Below, one piece after another: positions 27,917 through 35,191 of a stretch of DNA of 50,135 nt. Location: contig JAGNHN010000025.1 of the NCBI GenBank assembly GCA_018001695.1, positions 1 to 50,135 of the forward strand, given 5' to 3'. Position 1 is the first letter of the stretch. Each line of letters starts with the position of its first letter. This stretch comes from Lentimicrobiaceae bacterium. Its GTDB lineage: Bacteria; Bacteroidota; Bacteroidia; Bacteroidales; JAGNHN01. The notes under the pieces are model-generated. The model searched no databases. It was given only the letters and a program-made list of their open reading frames with translations, and was not told where the DNA came from. A program made the translations under genes and the position numbers.

Positions 27917-29110
27917 TCAGGCATATTGAAGGGCCTGCTCCAGGTCAGCGATTATATCGCCAACATCTTCAATACCAACTGATAACCTTACCAGTCCATC
28001 TGTAATTCCTGCAAGACTTCTGGCTTCCTGGCTCATCTTCGAATGCGTCATGGAGGCCGGGTGCTGGATCAGGGTCTCTACGCCCCCAAGCGAAACAGCA
28101 AGTAATGCCAGCCTGACCTGGTTCATCATGGCCTTGCCAGCTTCGTAACCTCCCTTAAGCTCAAAGCTGATCATGGCTCCCGGCCCTTTCATCTGTCTGA
28201 GGGCCAGCTCATACTGGGGATGAGATGGCAATCCGGGGTATTTTACCCATGCAACTTTGGGGTGGTTAGCCAGAAACTCAGCGACCAGCCTGGCGTTTTC
28301 CTGGGCCCGCTCAACACGGATGCCGAGGGTACGGAGCCCGCGCAACACCATATAGGCCTGGTGAGGGTCCATATTGGATCCCATGTTCACCATCATGGTG
28401 CGCAATATTTTATAGTGTTCCTCTGTACGTGTCACCAGCATACCCGCCACGATATCGGCATGCCCGTTGATGAACTTCGTCATGGAATGCAGCACGATAT
28501 CTGCTCCCAGCAGCAATGGGTTCTGCAGGACAGGGCTGCAGAAGGTATTGTCGACACAAAGCGGAATTCCCCTGCTGGCAGCCAGTTCAGAAACGGCACG
28601 AATATCCATAATACCCATGGTAGGGTTGGCAGGTGTCTCCAGATAGATGAGCCTGGTATTATCACGGATGGCAGCCTGGACATTTTCAATATCCGTCGCA
28701 TCCACGTATGAATAGGTCACCCCGAATCTGGAGAATACATTTTCCATGATACCCCTGGCCGGTCCATACAGTGCATCATGGCTGACGATATGAGCACCCT
28801 GTCCCAGGAATGCATGATAGACGGTCGAAATGGCCGCCATGCCGGAAGCCGTGGCGATGCCGCCAAACCCGTGTTCCAGGGTCGCTACTGCATCCTCCAG
28901 GGCAGCGATGGTAGGATTGCCCAGTCGTGTATAGATATACCCATCGCTGGTGCCGGCAAAACAGCGGGCCCCCTCATCAACATCGCTGAATTTGAAGGTT
29001 GAAGTCTGATAGATTGGAACGGTAGCGCTTCCCATGCAGTCATCGATCTCTCCGGCATGAACAGCCTTGGAGTTAAATCCCAGGTTCTTGTCTTTCATTT
29101 GTTGTGTCAT
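27917..29110 (-). CDS. Trans-sulfuration family PLP enzyme (cystathionine gamma-synthase/methionine gamma-lyase type)
   Basis: This 397-residue cytoplasmic enzyme belongs to the Cys/Met metabolism PLP family, which acts on sulfur amino acids by gamma- or beta-elimination or replacement. The PLP lysine is Lys212 in HSMTKFINGHAD, the ring-binding aspartate is Asp186 in CVDNTF, and YTRLGNPT is the partner-subunit motif. Methionine gamma-lyases normally have a cysteine after LYG; here that place is Pro116 (ALYGPARG), so the usual lyase mark is missing. Cystathionine gamma-synthase, gamma-lyase or a lyase with altered substrate are all open. The frame is open 11 codons upstream; the ATG at 29110 (MTQQMKDK) is preferred. 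Confidence 0.88.
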   Translation of the reverse strand: MTQQMKDKNLGFNSKAVHAGEIDDCMGSATVPIYQTSTFKFSDVDEGARCFAGTSDGYIYTRLGNPTIAALEDAVATLEHGFGGIATASGMAAISTVYHAFLGQGAHIVSHDALYGPARGIMENVFSRFGVTYSYVDATDIENVQAAIRDNTRLIYLETPANPTMGIMDIRAVSELAASRGIPLCVDNTFCSPVLQNPLLLGADIVLHSMTKFINGHADIVAGMLVTRTEEHYKILRTMMVNMGSNMDPHQAYMVLRGLRTLGIRVERAQENARLVAEFLANHPKVAWVKYPGLPSHPQYELALRQMKGPGAMISFELKGGYEAGKAMMNQVRLALLAVSLGGVETLIQHPASMTHSKMSQEARSLAGITDGLVRLSVGIEDVGDIIADLEQALQYA

Positions 29111-29156
29111 TGATCCACGACAAAGGTAGGATGTATATCGCAAGTCAAAAAAAAAG

Positions 29157-29189
29157 AAAAGGCGGAGACCTCATCGCTCTCCGCCTTTT
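29157..29189 (-). terminator. Strong terminator of the thioredoxin operon
   Basis: A perfect 12-bp stem, AAAAGGCGGAGA with TCTCCGCCTTTT, closes a 9-base loop. On the minus strand a T-rich tract (TTTTCTTTTTTTTT) follows, 21 bases after the thioredoxin stop. Confidence 0.85.
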
Positions 29190-29209
29190 AGCTACCCCTT
29201 CTCCCGCTA

Positions 29210-29572
29210 TTAAGCAGTCTTCTTCAGCAATACTTCATCAATAACCTGTATGAAGCTTTGCTTGGGCAGTGCACCCATTGCCATCTGAGGCGGTTCGCCC
29301 ATCGGGCAGAACAACAGGCTGGGAATACTCCGAATTCCAAATGCGGCGGCAAGCTCCTGCTCCTGTTCTGTGTCTACCTTATAAATATTGATTTTACCAT
29401 CATATTCCTTCGCCAGTTCCTCGAGTACCGGAGCCACCATTTTGCAGGGTCCGCACCAGTCGGCGTAAAAATCGATCAGACAAGGAAGTTCACCTTCAAA
29501 TTTCCATTCCTGGTTTTTCTCATAATTGAAGACTTTTTCAAGAAAAGCCTCCTTGGTCAAATGCTCAATCAT
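29210..29572 (-). CDS. trxA: Thioredoxin
   Basis: This 120-residue cytoplasmic thioredoxin reduces protein disulfides. It has the intact active site WCGPCK (Trp39 to Lys44), the buried FYADW strand and the cis-proline motif RSIPSLLF. Unlike E. coli thioredoxin it carries an N-terminal extension with NYEKNQEWKFEGELP before the first core strand, a mark shared with its neighbour. It lies 23 bases after the lipoprotein thioredoxin gene and ends before a strong terminator, so the two form an operon and are likely a local duplication. Confidence 0.94.
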   Translation of the reverse strand: MIEHLTKEAFLEKVFNYEKNQEWKFEGELPCLIDFYADWCGPCKMVAPVLEELAKEYDGKINIYKVDTEQEQELAAAFGIRSIPSLLFCPMGEPPQMAMGALPKQSFIQVIDEVLLKKTA

Positions 29573-29595
29573 TGTGTTCTTTTTTTATGGGTTGA

Positions 29596-30198
29596 TTAAT
29601 TATTGCTTACACTTCCCTTGCCCAGGAGGAAATTCTGGATCACCTCCTCATAGGTTTCCTTTGGCAAGGCACCCTGCGTCATCTGGGGTTTGCCTTCATT
29701 GGGACAAAACAGCATGGATGGGATGCTGCGGATTCCGAAAACCTGCGACAGCTCGCGCTCCTGATCAGTATTAACTTTGTAAATGTCTATCTGACCTGCA
29801 TACTTAGCTGCCAGTTCATCCATGATGGGGGCAACCAGCTTACAGGGACGACACCAATCTGCATAGAAATCTACGATGCAGGGGCGTTCTCCTTCGAAGA
29901 CCCAGTTTTCAGGGTTTTTCTCGTAGTTAAATATCAACTTCTTAAAGTCGGCCGTCGTCATTTGTATCACTTTGCCCTGCGCTGCAGTGGGCGACGCCTG
30001 GGCAGGGGTTTCGGGCCCTTTTGCAACTGGCTGCGTCACCTGCGGCTGCTCCGGTGCAGGGGTCTCCTGCACAGCTGGCGCTTCCTGGCTGGTTGCCTGT
30101 TCTCCGGATCCTGAACCTGTACAAGCCGAAACAATCATCGTGGCTGCCAAGGCGGCAATGGTAAGCATGTGGCGTATCATCTTGCTGCTGTTTTTCAT
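29596..30198 (-). CDS. Thioredoxin-domain lipoprotein
   Basis: The 200-residue protein starts with a lipoprotein signal whose lipobox is VSAC (lipidated Cys26). A Pro/Gln/Ala-rich linker follows (about 30-75) and then a thioredoxin domain with the active site WCRPCK, cis-Pro in RSIPSMLF and the same NYEKNPENWVFEGERP segment as the next gene. Arginine in place of glycine in the active site may alter redox potential. As a membrane-anchored periplasmic form it would act on exported proteins. The frame is open 12 codons further upstream, but the ATG at 30198 places the signal correctly. It is the first gene of the pair. Confidence 0.87.
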   Translation of the reverse strand: MKNSSKMIRHMLTIAALAATMIVSACTGSGSGEQATSQEAPAVQETPAPEQPQVTQPVAKGPETPAQASPTAAQGKVIQMTTADFKKLIFNYEKNPENWVFEGERPCIVDFYADWCRPCKLVAPIMDELAAKYAGQIDIYKVNTDQERELSQVFGIRSIPSMLFCPNEGKPQMTQGALPKETYEEVIQNFLLGKGSVSNN

Positions 30199-30220
30199 GT
30201 TATCATCCGTTTTTCGGGAG

Positions 30221-30228
30221 CAAAGATA
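30221..30228 (-). promoter_or_regulatory. -7 element for the thioredoxin operon
   Basis: On the minus strand TATCTTTG matches TAnnTTTG exactly, 22 bases before the lipoprotein thioredoxin ATG. The -33 region is AT-rich without a clear TTTG. Confidence 0.4.
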
Positions 30229-30272
30229 TGTCAATATTTTTATATAAATCGCTTTAGTATCACTAATTTTTT

Positions 30273-30280
30273 TAATTTTG
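30273..30280 (+). promoter_or_regulatory. -7 element for the zinc-ribbon gene
   Basis: TAATTTTG matches TAnnTTTG exactly, 19 bases before the ATG of the zinc-ribbon protein. It would give a leader of about a dozen bases. The -33 box is not clear. Confidence 0.4.
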
Positions 30281-30299
30281 TCATAATTTTTTTGCAGAA

Positions 30300-30728
30300 A
30301 TGACAGATTTCGTTGCCCACATCCATCACATCAACCTGAAGAAGCTTTTCAACAATACTGATGATCAATCCTTTGCGTCACAGTACATGACACAGGAAGA
30401 TTGCCTCGCTTTTCTGGCCTCTGAGAAGTGGAAAGATGGATATACCTGCCGAAAGTGTGGGCACCAGAATTATTGCCAGGGAAAGACGCCTTATGCCAGG
30501 CGCTGTACGCGCTGCAAACATGATGAATCGGCTACAGCACATACCATATTCCATCGTTGCAAAGTGGATCTTCCCAACGCCTTCAGAATCACCTATATGC
30601 TATGCAATGAAAAGGAAGTTTCCAGCCATGAGTTGTCACGCCGGCTCCATTTGCGTCAGATGACCTGTTGGAAACTGAAGCAGAAGATTGAAGATTGCAT
30701 GCGTGATCAGCAGGTAATAAAAGACTGA
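30300..30728 (+). CDS. Stand-alone IS1595-type transposase zinc-ribbon protein
   Basis: The 142-residue protein carries a four-cysteine zinc ribbon (Cys50/53/69/72; CRKCGHQNYC, CTRCKHDES) followed by helices that look like a winged or helix-turn-helix domain (SHELSRRLHLRQMTCWKLKQ). This matches the N-terminal DNA-binding part of IS1595-family transposases. The DDE catalytic domain that should follow is absent: the frame stops at a TGA and no remnant lies in the following 45 bases before the next gene. Terminal inverted repeats are not evident. It has its own -7 element. It could be a decayed transposase or a captured DNA-binding regulator. Confidence 0.75.
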   Translation: MTDFVAHIHHINLKKLFNNTDDQSFASQYMTQEDCLAFLASEKWKDGYTCRKCGHQNYCQGKTPYARRCTRCKHDESATAHTIFHRCKVDLPNAFRITYMLCNEKEVSSHELSRRLHLRQMTCWKLKQKIEDCMRDQQVIKD

Positions 30729-30755
30729 AGGGCGCTTGGCCAGTGTCGATCCTCC

Positions 30756-30777
30756 ATAGGCAATCCGGTTTGCCTAT
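30756..30777. terminator. Hairpin between convergent genes
   Basis: ATAGGCAA and TTGCCTAT form a perfect 8-bp stem with a 6-base loop between the zinc-ribbon and C10 protease genes. It overlaps the protease stop codon and lacks a T-run on either strand, so its terminator role is uncertain. Confidence 0.35.
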
Positions 30778-32891
30778 CGAATCACTGCTAACCTTCCAAC
30801 CCGCCGGTGTTCTGTATCCTTTATAACCACAAAGTAGATCCCTGGCCTCACCTTTCCCAGGCTAACCCTGTGCGCTCTATCTGCCTCCAAAAAGCGCTCC
30901 TGGTGAACCAGCATGCCCTGAACATCAAAAATCCCGATGTCAACGGAGCCATTCACCTCCTTAAACTGTAGGTAGAAATGGTCTTTGCAGGGATTTGGAT
31001 AGACATCCAGCTCCATACTGCCCAGATCATCAATACCTGCACCGCTGGAGGTGTATGTGATCTGCCAGCCATTGGCGGTTTGATCCTGGTTTGTCACCCA
31101 TTCGAGGTAAACCGGACCTGGTACCTGGATGTCTGGTGGTAACTGGGAACCCGAATAAGCCCCCAGGAGCTGCTGTGTGTTGTAATTATATACCCGGAGG
31201 ATGTCTTTATTAGGCTCAGTATCAAAGTAATCAAAGCTAAGGTACACCATGGCAGCGGAGGCGGGTTGAATGAGCCATGTACACAAATTGCCATTATTGT
31301 AATGCTTGCTGCCACTGCCATCATCAAAAGTATGGGCTGCAGCCGAGTAAGTCACCAGACCACTGCACCAGGAAGGACTTACCACCTTATAGGATATAAG
31401 AAATCCATCATATTCCAGACTCCCATTGGAAACGAAAGTAATATACGCCTTGTTGCCATTTACCGTGATCATCGGCGGCAAGCTCGTGCCGGAATAGGTT
31501 CCGATCAACGCACCAGTGGCGTCACCGCCCTGATAGACAGAGATCTTGTCAATCCCCTGCTCCGTGTTTAACCTATTAAAAACCAACTCTATGCGCTGGA
31601 CTGAATCATACGCATTCACCTGCGGCGCAATCAGCCAACTACATTGGGAAAAGGCCTTATATGGCCGGGCCGGACCGCTGCCATCCTCCAGGGTTCCTGC
31701 TTTCGCTGTCAGTACGATGGAGTCCTGGCAATACAACGGATAGCTGGCCTGCAGCGTATCGGGGTAGGCATTGATGATCAGTTCCTGGGCGAAAGTGAAC
31801 TGAGACCCACCCGGTGTCAGGTTATTGGTATAGAAATATCCGTCCTGACTTCCACCCCATCCCCAGTTGAAATGATAAAAATTCCCCTGGACTGTTGATT
31901 GATAACCATCGCAGATAAAAGCATGTCCACTGGTTGACCCAACCGCAGCCCAACCAGCATAATACATCGGAATGCGCCGCTCCAGATGGCTTACCAACAG
32001 GCTGTCCCAGTCCATATTGGTACTGTCTCTGAAAACATATTGTGTTGCCGGACTGAAGTTAAAATGTGTCCTCAGGGAATAAGCCGCCTTGTGGTTGTAC
32101 ATACCTGAGCTGTTTGGTCCATACACCATATCCACCGATACACCGAAGTGGTACGCCAGCTTGGCCATCTCAGCATTATAAGTACTCGTGGCATTGAGCA
32201 TCTGTGAATAATCATATGTGGCAGCTGAAAAATCCACAGCCAGGTTACCATAGACTGGATGCGTATATGCATAACTACCGGAGCCATGCTTAGGAAAACG
32301 GAAATAATACATCAGCTGGGCACATGCGGTGGCAACACAGCCCGTCACGGCATGTCCGCCCGGGCCGGCAGGATCGGGAGGGCAGGCAGTATTGTAGGGA
32401 TATCCCTGGTTCCAAGTTGAGAGCAGCATAGGTTGGATGTTCTTCCCTTCCGTTCTGGTCTTGTTCTGGTCAATACAATCGTAGTGTTGCCAAGCCTTAC
32501 GCACATCGGGATCCACTAACGTCATTCTCTGTGCCTCAAGGATCTGCCCAGCATATTCCCGTATCCACATCGACCAGGGCCCTTCCGAATCTGACCAGCT
32601 ACCAGCTAATGCATACGCTGCTACCGGATATGCACGCTGATCTGCGCTTACCAGGACCCAACCTGAGGGTTCAAACTGAACGACATAAAAGACGGTTTCA
32701 GCCTGATGGAGGATAGGACTTATGCGGTGGAGCAACAGGGTTGCATTCGTGGCATCAGATTCAGATCTCGCTTGATCCAGTAAAAAGTTATAGCCGATGC
32801 GGTTGGCATCCTGAACTGAAATCTTCTGGCCTTGCAATGATAAGGTGATCAGAAAAAGTAAAACCGGCAACAGGAAATGGATACGCTTCAT
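30774..32891 (-). CDS. Secreted streptopain-family (C10) cysteine protease, first paralogue
   Basis: The 705-residue protein has a signal peptide (FLLPVLLFLITLSLQGQ), a Spi-type inhibitory propeptide (about 22-125), a C10 catalytic domain (about 145-375; nucleophile Cys185 in AVTGCVATACAQLMYYF, His323 in SGHAFICDGY, then FNWGWGGSQDGYF), two CUB-like domains (about 385-500 and 505-620) and a type IX sorting tail (about 630-705; DVYPNPCKD, then RPGIYFVVIKD). It would be exported as an inactive zymogen and attached to or released from the surface as a protein- or peptide-degrading enzyme. It is the third in order of transcription of three tandem paralogues. An inverted repeat lies just upstream. 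Confidence 0.92.
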   Translation of the reverse strand: MKRIHFLLPVLLFLITLSLQGQKISVQDANRIGYNFLLDQARSESDATNATLLLHRISPILHQAETVFYVVQFEPSGWVLVSADQRAYPVAAYALAGSWSDSEGPWSMWIREYAGQILEAQRMTLVDPDVRKAWQHYDCIDQNKTRTEGKNIQPMLLSTWNQGYPYNTACPPDPAGPGGHAVTGCVATACAQLMYYFRFPKHGSGSYAYTHPVYGNLAVDFSAATYDYSQMLNATSTYNAEMAKLAYHFGVSVDMVYGPNSSGMYNHKAAYSLRTHFNFSPATQYVFRDSTNMDWDSLLVSHLERRIPMYYAGWAAVGSTSGHAFICDGYQSTVQGNFYHFNWGWGGSQDGYFYTNNLTPGGSQFTFAQELIINAYPDTLQASYPLYCQDSIVLTAKAGTLEDGSGPARPYKAFSQCSWLIAPQVNAYDSVQRIELVFNRLNTEQGIDKISVYQGGDATGALIGTYSGTSLPPMITVNGNKAYITFVSNGSLEYDGFLISYKVVSPSWCSGLVTYSAAAHTFDDGSGSKHYNNGNLCTWLIQPASAAMVYLSFDYFDTEPNKDILRVYNYNTQQLLGAYSGSQLPPDIQVPGPVYLEWVTNQDQTANGWQITYTSSGAGIDDLGSMELDVYPNPCKDHFYLQFKEVNGSVDIGIFDVQGMLVHQERFLEADRAHRVSLGKVRPGIYFVVIKDTEHRRVGRLAVIR

Positions 32892-32904
32892 GGCAGCTCG
32901 TTTG

Positions 32905-32927
32905 GTGTAAAGTTAAAATCTTTACAC
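32905..32927. promoter_or_regulatory. Perfect inverted repeat upstream of a C10 protease
   Basis: GTGTAAAG, a 7-base AT spacer and CTTTACAC form a perfect 8-bp inverted repeat, 14-36 bases before the ATG. The minus strand of the spacer includes TAACTTTA, one base from a -7 element. It looks like an operator overlapping a promoter. Confidence 0.4.
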
Positions 32928-32980
32928 AGTATCTGCTACGTGTAGGTTGAATTGCCCGATTTTGGAGATGAAAAGGTATG

Positions 32981-35113
32981 CTACTGTTTGATGAACTTCT
33001 TCTGGAGGATATGACTGCCGGATCTTGCTTCAATATAATAAATCCCTGAAGACAAGCTACTTATGTCTATCCTGGCTCCGCTTTCATCATAAACTGTACG
33101 TAGACCAGGGAGAATCCTGGCATTAAGATCCCGTACCTGAATTTTCGCTTCGCTCATGCCATGAACAGGCCAACGTACTATGAGTTCGTCACGTGCCGGA
33201 ACAGGGAACACTTCCAAAGGTAGAGTCTGAAATTCCTCCATTCCCACTGTGGCAGCGCTGTACTGGGCTGTCCAGCCACCCTTGCTGACCGCACCATTGG
33301 TGAAGAAGGTGATGAAGAAAGCACCTGTATTGGAAATCAGGGTTGGAGGCAGGCTATTCCCGGAGAATTTTCCAAGCAAAGTTCCCTGGTAAGTGAGCGG
33401 ATCAACTTCATATACTTCAACAAAATCATAAGTGGGTTCTGTATCAAATGAAGTGAAGCTAAGCGCGGCGGCCGTTGCACCCTGTGGTTTTACGATCCAA
33501 TGGCAAATACTCTGATCACGGTAGTTCTTTGAACCGCTACCATCCGTCACAATACCAGCGGAATCATCCATTACCTGAATTGACTGGTTGCAGAATATGG
33601 GAAGCACCGTGCTGTAGGAAGCAAGGAAGCCATCTGCTTCGATACTGTCATTGCGGCTGAAGGTAATATACATCATATTCCCTGTGCTATGGAGAACCGG
33701 AGGAAGGGTAGCGCCACTATAGGTTCCGAGCAGAGGTGCTGAAGCACTGCCTCCATCATAGACAGTAACCTTGTCGATGCCATCCTCAGTTGAGAATCGG
33801 TGGAAGCGAAGGCTGATGGATGTGATGCTGTCCTCGGGATTGACCTGGGGTGCGATCAACCAGGTGCAGGTTCCGCTTGGAAGGTAATCGGCAACTGGCC
33901 CGCTACCATCTTCAAAGGTGCCCGCTGAAGACGTAAGCACGTGATCACCACCACAGAAGTAGGGATAGTTTTGGGCAGGGATACTGTTAATGATGGCACC
34001 TTGTCCATTTGTAAATGTAGATCCGCCCGGGTTCAGATTGGAAAGGAAGAAATAGCCGTTAAAGGAACCGCCCCAACCCCAGTTGAAATGGAAATGGTCA
34101 TCACCCTGATAGCCATCCAGGTTAAAGGCATGGCCACCACTCCCATAACCATGATAGTACATGGGTTGTCCGGCATCCAGCTGGGCACGCATCAGGTCTT
34201 TCCATGCCTGGTCTGAATAGCTTTGTTTGTAAACCAATTGTGTAGACGGGCTATATTTGAAATAGTTACGCATAGCCGCAGCTGCATCCGAGCTGTAGGC
34301 GCCGGAGCCATTGGGACTGTACATCATCTCAACCGCTACACCGCAGTGATATAAAAGCTCAGCGATGGCTGTATTCGGTGTATTAATGTGATTCAGCATT
34401 TCTTCCCAACGATAGGTTGTATTTCCATAGTTGGCTGACTGAAGACCATACACATTATGTATATAGCTACTGGCACCTGTTCCTGTTATCGGATAGCGGT
34501 AATAATACATAACCTGGGCCATGGCTATAGCCACGCAGCCGGCATAGACGTAACCACCAGGCCCGTTCGGATCAGCCGGGCACAGACCGTTATAGGGCGC
34601 GTTCTGGTTCCAGGTTGAGACAAGTAATGGTTCTACAGAGCGCAAGCCTTTGACAGCCGCGGCAACCGGCGAAGTATAATGCGTCCAGGCATCCTGGATT
34701 ACTTCGTCGGCAGGAGATGCCTGATCACGGTGATACCGGACCTGATCGGCATAGCCCTGTAGCCAGGAAAGGATATGTTCCGGAACCTGGGTCGTGGGGA
34801 AGTCATTTTCGAAGGAATAACCCAGCAAAGGATAGACATTGTCCTCAGCAGCAACGAGCACAAACCCGGCAGGTTGAAGCGTAATGATATAATAGGTTGC
34901 GCTCTGCCCTGCCTGATCGGTTCTGACCGAACCCAGGGTTGGCAACTCCCCTCTCAGGCTGATCCCGGCACGCTCCAGCACCAGGTTTTGTGCAACCTGC
35001 AGGGCTGCTTCTCGCGGAACGAAAGCGCCATAAACTGAAAGTGTTGCGACAATGAATAGCCAGGATATAAAACCGGCTTTCAGACTTGCTGACAGACTTC
35101 TGTTTGTTCCCAT
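32981..35113 (-). CDS. Secreted streptopain-family (C10) cysteine protease, second paralogue
   Basis: The 710-residue protein shares its build with its neighbours: signal peptide (AGFISWLFIVATLSVYGA), Spi-type propeptide (about 30-125), C10 catalytic domain (about 155-380; Cys193 in AGCVAIAMAQVMYYY, His328 in GSGGHAFNLDGY, then HFHFNWGWGG), two CUB-like domains (about 395-505 and 515-620) and a type IX sorting tail (LEVFPVPARDEL; SSGIYYIEARSG). The catalytic residues are all present. The gaps to the paralogues on either side are 77 and 89 bases, so they could be co-transcribed, although each gap holds a stem or inverted repeat that could act as a boundary. Confidence 0.92.
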   Translation of the reverse strand: MGTNRSLSASLKAGFISWLFIVATLSVYGAFVPREAALQVAQNLVLERAGISLRGELPTLGSVRTDQAGQSATYYIITLQPAGFVLVAAEDNVYPLLGYSFENDFPTTQVPEHILSWLQGYADQVRYHRDQASPADEVIQDAWTHYTSPVAAAVKGLRSVEPLLVSTWNQNAPYNGLCPADPNGPGGYVYAGCVAIAMAQVMYYYRYPITGTGASSYIHNVYGLQSANYGNTTYRWEEMLNHINTPNTAIAELLYHCGVAVEMMYSPNGSGAYSSDAAAAMRNYFKYSPSTQLVYKQSYSDQAWKDLMRAQLDAGQPMYYHGYGSGGHAFNLDGYQGDDHFHFNWGWGGSFNGYFFLSNLNPGGSTFTNGQGAIINSIPAQNYPYFCGGDHVLTSSAGTFEDGSGPVADYLPSGTCTWLIAPQVNPEDSITSISLRFHRFSTEDGIDKVTVYDGGSASAPLLGTYSGATLPPVLHSTGNMMYITFSRNDSIEADGFLASYSTVLPIFCNQSIQVMDDSAGIVTDGSGSKNYRDQSICHWIVKPQGATAAALSFTSFDTEPTYDFVEVYEVDPLTYQGTLLGKFSGNSLPPTLISNTGAFFITFFTNGAVSKGGWTAQYSAATVGMEEFQTLPLEVFPVPARDELIVRWPVHGMSEAKIQVRDLNARILPGLRTVYDESGARIDISSLSSGIYYIEARSGSHILQKKFIKQ

Positions 35114-35141
35114 GAAAACAATCCCTCTATTGCTTACTGTA

Positions 35142-35171
35142 AGAGGCTGCTCCTCTTAAGGAACAGCCTCT
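35142..35171. terminator. Hairpin between two C10 protease genes
   Basis: AGAGGCTG-C-TCC pairs with GGA-A-CAGCCTCT (11 of 12 positions) around a 6-base loop, 20 bases after the third paralogue's stop. There is only a short T-run, so it may only weaken read-through. Confidence 0.45.
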
Positions 35172-35191
35172 TTGAATGAATGAATCGGTTA

